Source of the DNA: Phoronis australis
Taxonomy: Eukaryota; Phoronida; Phoronidae
DNA: 64,000 bases
Reading direction: 5' to 3'
NCBI GenBank assembly: GCA_002633005.1
Contig: NMRA01000511.1
Span: 154,084-218,083, forward strand
Positions 57,544-64,000 of this stretch are shown piece after piece (position 1 is the first letter of the stretch; every line of letters begins with the position of its first letter). The translations under genes and the position numbers were made by a program. The notes below the pieces were generated by a model that saw only the letters and a program-made list of their open reading frames with translations, ran no database searches and was not told the origin of the DNA.

Positions 57544-60259
57544 CTAAGGTTTTTTAAAACGTTCCACTTTTTCAGTACCTTGGTGCACCTTCTGACGTGT
57601 ACTCAGAGTTTGGGGGAGATTCCGTATGAGTTTTTTCTCTTCTTCCATGATACTGATAAAGTCCAAATAGCCACTACCTTTGTCATTCTTATCAGTAAGT
57701 TGCCTCTCACACCTTAAAGCTAATACCACACGCCATAATGGCCTTACAATACTATTTACATGCGACTTGTCATTATTTACAGCCCTCGACTCCTTAACAT
57801 CTTGTATAATGTTATTATGCATTCCATCTGTTACCGTGAGCATAAGATGTTTTACCAGATATAATTTGGGTAAACCATCACACACCGTTGTCTGCTCGTG
57901 ATAAAAACAGTCAGACACATGGAATCAGTCTAGCAGATATACATGTACAATTTGCTTTAAATTATCTTGACCAGACTATGACAATTTTTGCTGGGATATC
58001 GTGGTGATTAACAGGGCTATCTTTGACACATAGGCTTTCAAGTGTCAGACCAAATGTATTAATGAACCATAAAGCACAGTCAGCCCTCGACCTAATCTCT
58101 TTTTGACGTTTTAACTGATAAGCCATACTGACATCCGTAAAAGCAGTCCGTTTACTTGCACTAATGTCAACGGACACCCCACAAACACTTTCAATGTAAT
58201 TTTGCAACTGAACATTAGAAGCCAAAAGATTTTCATCGACTCTTTCACTATCCCTTTCTCTCTCTCACGTTTTAGTTCAGCAATTTCATCGTACAAAAGG
58301 TGACATTCAGTTTTAAATTGAGACAACTCACTTCGAGCTATCCAAAGATCAGACTACAGGTTTTGATTTTCATACTGGAGTTCAGCAGACAAAAACAACA
58401 GATTTTGTAATGTTGAAAGTAATAGACTTTTTCAAAACAGCTAATCACTGATTGCCTTTCACTTTTCTGATTTTCCTAGCATTTGTCAAGCACACAATAC
58501 GCAAACTCTCACCTATAAGACTCATATTCAATTTGGATAAAAGTTAATAATTTTCCTCCAGATGAAGCGAAAAACAGTTGAAAACTGAGCAGCCCATTTG
58601 GCTCGGTCACTCCAGTCTTCGCAAAGAATCTGGACAGAAAACACATTTGGGAGTTCTACAAGAACTGATCATTTTTAACTTGGTATTGGCTCACACTGCA
58701 GTTTTCTGAAGGCAGGAATTATGATAAAGCAATTGCACACACACAAACTAAAAGAACAAGACTACATTTGAGTATTTTTAAATCATAATATCGATCTCTG
58801 AAATATATATCAGACACCTACGGTGCACTACAAAACTAATATTTTGCATTACATAAATGATTTGTCAATAATTACAGTTTAACAACATCCGTACATGCAC
58901 GGAAAAGGAGATTTTCTTTTGGCAAACGAGATAAATCCACAAAATCACCAACTTCATTTTTAGGTAAGTTCTTTGCTGACCACTGAAGGACAGGGCAAAA
59001 TAAAACTGGGAACACCAGAGTTTCGCCAACACCGTCACTACCAACAACATATTCCCATCCATCAGGAAGTCCAATGCTGAGAAAATCTTCTCTATAGTAT
59101 TCCTTGTACCCTTGGATTTTCGCTTTCCGTACTTGCACAGCTCCAAATAAATTTCTGAAAATGCCCAACTCAGTGTCTATGTCGAACGACTATGTCTCAA
59201 TTGTCGATGACAAGAGCATTTTCTGTAACGATGTGTTTACTGTTTCAATATCGATCTGACGACGAGCTGGCTCAACATCGGGGCAAGTGTAGTATATTAC
59301 AAGATCACTAGTTAAATTTTCTCTGGATCCCATGAAGCTGCAGAAAGTGAACAATTCTCCCAGCACACCAAATACTGATAGCTCTACCAAAAAGAATATT
59401 AATGTTTCATGTTGGCCAGCTTAAAATGTCATGCATTTATCAAGGTTAAAACAATCATACAAAGTTGTAAAATTATTACGTATACAAAGAGAACAATTTG
59501 ACATTAAAACAATTTCCCCATCTCTTTGGGAAATTAAAAAGTTCATTGTAACGCTTAAGTAAACTGGCTCGAGGCGACAGGAAGAAAACGTTATGAGCGA
59601 GCACATTAATGTTCGTAGTGATGAGGTTTGACTGCACTCTGACAGGCCAAGTCATCCTTAACTAAAGAAACCATTCCGGAGACGGTGGATTCATGACGAG
59701 TTTTGAATGCAAAATTTTGACTTACCGTCTGATTTCCCTTACAAGTAATAATTCGAGAGATAGCACAGAAGTCTTCCAAGACTGTTTGCTCGTCTTGCTT
59801 GGAGAATGTTCTTGACAAACGGGCAATTTAGAATCAATTAGCGCCTTGAAATAAATCGAAACTTTTCTGGTGTCCTTTAAAGCTTAGTAAAGAGCACAGG
59901 ATGAATCAAATAATGCGCTGATTGGTCATAAGTGGGAGTTGACGTCATGCAGTATATGCTGTAGCGGCACCTCACGGATGGCCTAGTTTAATTGCTGGTA
60001 ATGTTCAAAAGACAAAAACTTTCCAAATTCCGCTTTCATTTGGGAAAAACTCCCTAAGTTTCTCCGCAAATGCAGAGATATACACAGGCGCAGGGCTACG
60101 CAAAAAGTCTGCCAAGACCATTCCCAGCGTTTTGTCTAGGGCCATGACTGCGGGAGTTGTGTCCACTTTCATAGTTAACATATCCGCAAGCGAACCACTT
60201 GTGTCAAATTGAGGCACGGTCGACGAATGATCACCAACATGGGCAACAGTCGAGTTCAA
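57544..60259 (-). pseudogene. decayed multi-segment gene of an unidentified family
   Basis: Protein-like segments follow one another on the minus strand. (1) 60259-60005, an acidic/hydrophobic segment. (2) 59818 to about 59724, ending in a strong donor (CAGACG|GTAAGT). (3) 59390-58872, one frame opening after an acceptor (ttctttttggtag) with an in-frame TAG near 59190; it holds YREDFLSIGLPDGWEYVVG and DFVDLSRLPKENLLF. (4) About 58420-57962, a leucine/glutamate-rich coiled coil with TAG near 58355 and a frameshift in a GAGAGAGAGAAAGG run near 58250, then YQLKRQKEIRSRADCALWFI and FGLTLESL. (5) 57930-57650 with SDCFYHEQTT and DGLPKLYLVKH, after an in-frame TGA. Coiled coil followed by ALWF..(T/S)FGL and YHE...DGLP..YLVK recalls a large uncharacterised, multi-copy protein family of marine invertebrates. 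I cannot name it or give a function. Confidence 0.5.
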
Positions 60260-61230
60260 GTTTATTCTGCTCTCTCATAATGACGAATGCACCGACTGAT
60301 CTTGTTGAGGCTTCATCTTTTCGACTCACGAGAAAACCAATGGCTGTAAGTGTAACGAGTCCAGCCTGTTCGGCACTCCGTTAAATAGGTTGTTCTTGTA
60401 TTTAGGCAGCCTAGGGTTTTAAGCAGAGTTCTTGGTAGGCACCTTTGTGGGTCAACCCCTGTAAGCCGGCCTCAGGTAATTGTATCTGCGCCATACACAA
60501 CATGCCTTCCCACCAGAAGTGTTTTTTGGCCTGATTCATAATCCGGCAGTTTTGAAGCACCACCTTTCGGTGGTTGAAAAATGTAAGTTTAAGAAGGAAT
60601 TTACATACTTCTAGGCAATTGAAAAGTAATATATAGGAAATTAAATGCGCAAATAAGTCATGTTTTAGCTTAAAAAATCTGGACGATTGGCTTCGTTTTC
60701 CTGACCTATTCCCAGGTCCTTGAGTCTGGAAGGACAGATTTTTGGATAGGGGTCCTCTAAAACACACGTATATTCAATGCATCACCGTGTCCTAAATCAT
60801 CTTGGCAACATGCATGATAAGTTGCCAATTTTATTCTTTTATGGCTATCAGTGCTATATCGATGAGGTACACTGTTGTAATCGCATAACAGATCAGTTTC
60901 GTTACCAATACTACTTGCGTCACTTGCATTGGCTTTGTATGAAGGTTATTGTGTTTGTCATGTATAGTGGTACTGGTCTGTCCTCTGAAGGCAGTCATTT
61001 TGTGAATGACCACTACGTGCATGGCTTATTTGCTATATAAGCAAAACAGACCTGTTAGCAATAAGGTTTCAAGGGAAAATAGCACCCCCCCCCAAACATT
61101 AAACCGCTATATTGGCTGCTTACACTGAGATAGGGTGTCCTCAGGAATCCTCCATACTGTTTATATAATAGCGCAAACTGTCGTTATTTGAGGGACACTA
61201 TACAACCACATTAACAGCTCAGAACTGCTT
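60260..61230. other. intergenic, no recognisable gene
   Basis: The minus-strand frame 60411-60767 and the overlapping frames at 60777-61040 have no family features. A ccccccccc run lies at 61086-61094. Confidence 0.4.
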
Positions 61231-61239
61231 ACAGGGAAA

Positions 61240-61756
61240 GAACTACGTAGAACTACGCCTGAAGAACACCAGGGGCGCTGTTTACACGGAACGACCGCCT
61301 GCTGACGGGCTACCTTGCGAGTGTAACTGTTCTGCATGTGACCTTTGATTGAAGGCTTTCAATCACACAGTAGCTAAGCAAAGTTATTACGCCTGTAAAA
61401 CACCAGGGGCGCTGCGTACACGGAATGAAGGGTAATTCTGACGGGCTATCTAGCGATTCCAACGATCCTGGCACCGTGAGCATCGACTGAAGGCTTTCAA
61501 TCGCACATTACTACAATTTACAGTTGTACAGCACTAGGGATGCTGCTTACACGGAAAGACAGGCTACCCTGACGAGCTAACTTGAGATATTGGCGATTGT
61601 GCACGAGCTGCGTACCTTGCGATTCTGCTTATTACCATCGTTTGAAGGCTTTTAATCATACAATGTACATGTACATTAGCAGCTTATAAGCGATTGTTCA
61701 CCAGAGGCGCTGCTCACACGGAATGACGGGCTACCCTGACGGGCTACCTTAAAAGA
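61240..61756 (+). repeat. ~135 bp tandem repeat, left part (4 units)
   Basis: The landmark caccaggggcgctg starts at 61267 and 61401, with changed forms at 61532 and 61699. Each unit continues with ttacacggaatgacgggcta, tgacgggctacctt, gcgattctaacgatt and gattgaaggctttcaatc. The last word is a 7 bp stem with a 4 nt loop. The array stops abruptly at gggctacctt (about 61750), where a different sequence begins. Confidence 0.85.
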
Positions 61757-62745
61757 GGCCTGAACTGCATGCTTTAGCATTTTAATGTGAATTTTGAAAG
61801 TATAAAGGTTGGTTACTGGCATCCGCATACTCCTTAATAGTGCACAGTATTTTTCTTTTTTTACTTTGAAAAGTAAAAACTTATTAGTTCCGTAAAGCCT
61901 CACCGCAAGCGCTGTTTTTCGTGAAGTCACTGAGGCTGTACAGCCCAAAGAGATATAGGTCATTAGCCGTGCGAGTACGTAGTCCAATTGGACCTTCAAC
62001 ATGTGCATACTCTCAACATTTTTCGTTTTTCTTTCCTGTGACTTTGATTCATCACAGGGCCTAGCCAGCCAGCTAGCTGTATGAAGACTATCTTCAAAAT
62101 ACTACTAGGTACCAGTAGCACTGAGTGTTGAGCTCCGTTACACTCCGAACTTTCACATAGCCCGGGTAGTTCTGCTAGTCATCTCGTCGCGAAACTTATA
62201 TCAACGTGTAGAGCTCTGGCAGGGGAGCATGCAAATAACTGGGTGTCAACCGACACTCACCTTGCTCGCTGGAGCCATTTAAGTGAAAAACAATCGAGCA
62301 AACGTTATTTTATTTCATAATTCTCAGCCTTTTGTAACAAAGAAAACAGTACGCTCAACACACGCTATTTCCTAAAATTTTGCGACATCCGTCAGGAAAT
62401 GGTGACAGCTTCGCAGGAGCAAAAGTTTTAATGAAATTCGGTTCCCTGCTATTAAATTACTAAAAACTTGTAAGGAAATGAAATCAGCTCCAGCAATTTG
62501 TACATAACAGTTGGATCGCTTGGAAGAAGAACAACTCGGGGAACGAACGTGGCCAATAAGGCAGCAGGTGACAACGCCGAAAGCGGACCTGAAAGAGCGC
62601 ACCCAAATTTTAGCAGCAGAGTGAACGGCAAAACGTCAATTTTTTCAACGCCCGTCAATAAATTTGTTTACTCAAGGAACAGTATAATTTTTAATGACAC
62701 TAATTTTGGGTCAGATTTTATTTAATCCGGTTTTACCCACGCCGG
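61757..62745 (+). repeat. ~970 bp dispersed repeat, copy 2 (partner 31318-32284)
   Basis: Collinear with 31318-32284. It starts aaaagaggcctgaactgca and ends gttttacccacg, after which the two loci diverge. This copy is not followed by a reverse transcriptase. Frames inside (61676-62008, 62372-62725) are broken relative to the partner. Confidence 0.7.
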
Positions 62746-63170
62746 TGCAATGGCCCCTGTATATATAATATAGAGCTGGCACCAAAGCAAGACTACGCAG
62801 TTGGAGCCCTTTCCTGGCCCTTGCCGAGAACGGCATCGTTCCCCTAATAGTGAACACTACACGGCAGTAAACTTGTATTATGAACTTTTGAGAGCTGAGA
62901 TCGCAGACGAATTATACTCATTAAGCACAATTCTGTAACCTACAGGCATTCACCCAATGAGCTATATACATAATAAGATTGATTTATCTTATTGCCTTCA
63001 CCCACGGCAGAGCCTCAGTGAGGTTAGACGCGCTTTAGCCAATAGGAATTAACATTTGGAAAACGCTTTTTTACAAAAATGTGAAAGGGTAACAGATATA
63101 GACTTAATTCATTAATTAAATTACATTAAAAATGCATGTTATCGTACTTCAGGTACTTTTTAAGTTTCTA
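62746..63170. other. rest of the insertion splitting the tandem array
   Basis: About 425 bp between the end of the 970 bp repeat and the point where the ~135 bp array resumes. It is AT-rich with no gene. It contains gattgatttatcttattgcc and is probably the 3' part of the inserted element. Confidence 0.4.
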
Positions 63171-63650
63171 GCGATCTGAACTGCAGATTGAACTGCTTTC
63201 AATAGCACATTAGCAGCTAATCAGCGATTCTACACCTGTTGGACACCAGGGGCGCTGCTTACAGGAAGTGATGGGCTACTGAGGCGGGCTACGTACCATG
63301 TGATACTAGCAATTCAGCACATTAGCCTTGATTGGAGGCTTTCCATCGCATATTATAGGAGCCAATCAGCGATTCTACATTAGTAGAACGGAAGAGGCGC
63401 TGTTTACAGGTATGATGAGCTACTATGATTGGCTGCTGACCTTGCGATTTTAACGATACTGCATGCTAGCATCGATTGAAGTCTTTCAATATCACACGTT
63501 AGCAGCACTACTCCTGTAGAACACTAGGGGGCGCTGCTTACATAGAATGTCGAGCTCATCTGACTGGCTACCTTGCGATTCTAACGATTCTGCAAAGCAT
63601 CGATCGAAGGCTTTCAATCGCTTATTAACAGCTAATCAGTGATTTTTGAT
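63171..63650 (+). repeat. ~135 bp tandem repeat, right part (3 units)
   Basis: Resumes in mid-unit at gcgatctgaactgcagattg. Landmarks are at 63244 (caccaggggcgctg), 63388 (ggaagaggcgctg) and 63521 (acactagggggcgctg). It ends after ggctttcaatcgcttatt near 63625. Confidence 0.85.
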
Positions 63651-64000
63651 AGTCAAATCCTGAAATCGCTAGGGGGGTGAGGGCGACTTGCATTCCCACT
63701 AGGTGGGCCGCTAATCTGCGATTGCGTCAGCGCTATTGTTGCTAATCTTACCGTGGTAGAATAGCGCGCTATAATGCCGTTGTAAGGTTGCTAATATAGC
63801 AATTTTGCCAATCCTGCGGGCTTGTTTACACAAAGTAGTTTACAATAGAGTTCTGCGAAACGCGTGGATGATCCAGATGGGCCACTGACTCAACTGAAGA
63901 ACAAATCAAGTAAATATAAACACCAACAATCTGCTAGTGAAGAAGTAACATCAATAGTATTATCAAACCAACATTCTAAACAAAATATATCATGAATGTA
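63651..64000. other. intergenic end of window
   Basis: No gene or repeat recognised. It may continue into a repeat beyond the window. Confidence 0.4.

Noticed and set aside
1-64000. CRISPR arrays, bacterial operons, rRNA or tRNA genes
   Set aside because: No regular spacer array, no ribosome-binding-site-led gene clusters and no cloverleaf with a GGTTCGAATC-type arm in a full tRNA context were found by reading. A covariance-model scan would be decisive.

Overview
The window is nuclear DNA of an animal, most likely a marine invertebrate. The evidence is spliced genes with GT-AG introns of 0.2-1.4 kb, vertebrate-like gene families with full introns, many decayed non-LTR retrotransposons, a mariner element, and many dispersed and tandem repeats at moderate AT content. 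A lancelet, hemichordate or echinoderm would fit. I cannot name the species, and nothing here looks bacterial or organellar.

Only two host genes are convincing, both on the plus strand. The first is an intronless coding region for a beta-1,3-galactosyltransferase-type type II Golgi enzyme (26480-27670). The second is a complete ten-exon SLC22 / organic cation transporter-like gene (43875-52805). All ten exons join in phase to give 581 residues with all GT-AG sites present.

Layout. 1-5.8 kb: no recognisable gene, but three heat-shock-element-like sites, a CRE and a short Kozak-started ORF. 5.8-10.5 kb: a 4.7 kb foldback-like element with 0.9 kb inverted arms built from alternating ~138 bp repeats. 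10.5-25 kb: mostly dispersed repeats in several diverged pairs, a perfect 22 bp palindrome, a decayed THAP-finger exon (minus strand) and CRE repeats. 25.3-26.4 kb: 3' end of an L1/Tx1-type LINE, 47 bp before the glycosyltransferase start. 29.3-31.2 kb: a composite repeat with CTCF-like cores. 31.3-33.9 kb: a repeat joined to a broken reverse transcriptase. 33.68-38.47 kb: two nearly identical 2.39 kb copies on either side of a single N, almost certainly an unmerged contig overlap. 40.2-41.5 kb: a dead mariner. 41.7-42.1 kb: a second L1/Tx1 tail. 43.9-52.8 kb: the SLC22 gene, with a small retroposed insertion carrying ~65 bp target-site duplications in its 3' UTR. 54.8-56.1 kb: LINE 3' part with RNase H. 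57.5-60.3 kb: a decayed minus-strand gene of a family I cannot name. 61.2-63.7 kb: a ~135 bp tandem array split by a 1.4 kb insertion.

The two host genes are not an operon and share no evident pathway. I found no convincing new multi-gene system. The most distinctive structures are the foldback element, the CTCF-like repeat arrays and the decayed minus-strand family. Repeat boundaries were read by eye and are good to about 10-30 bp unless stated.
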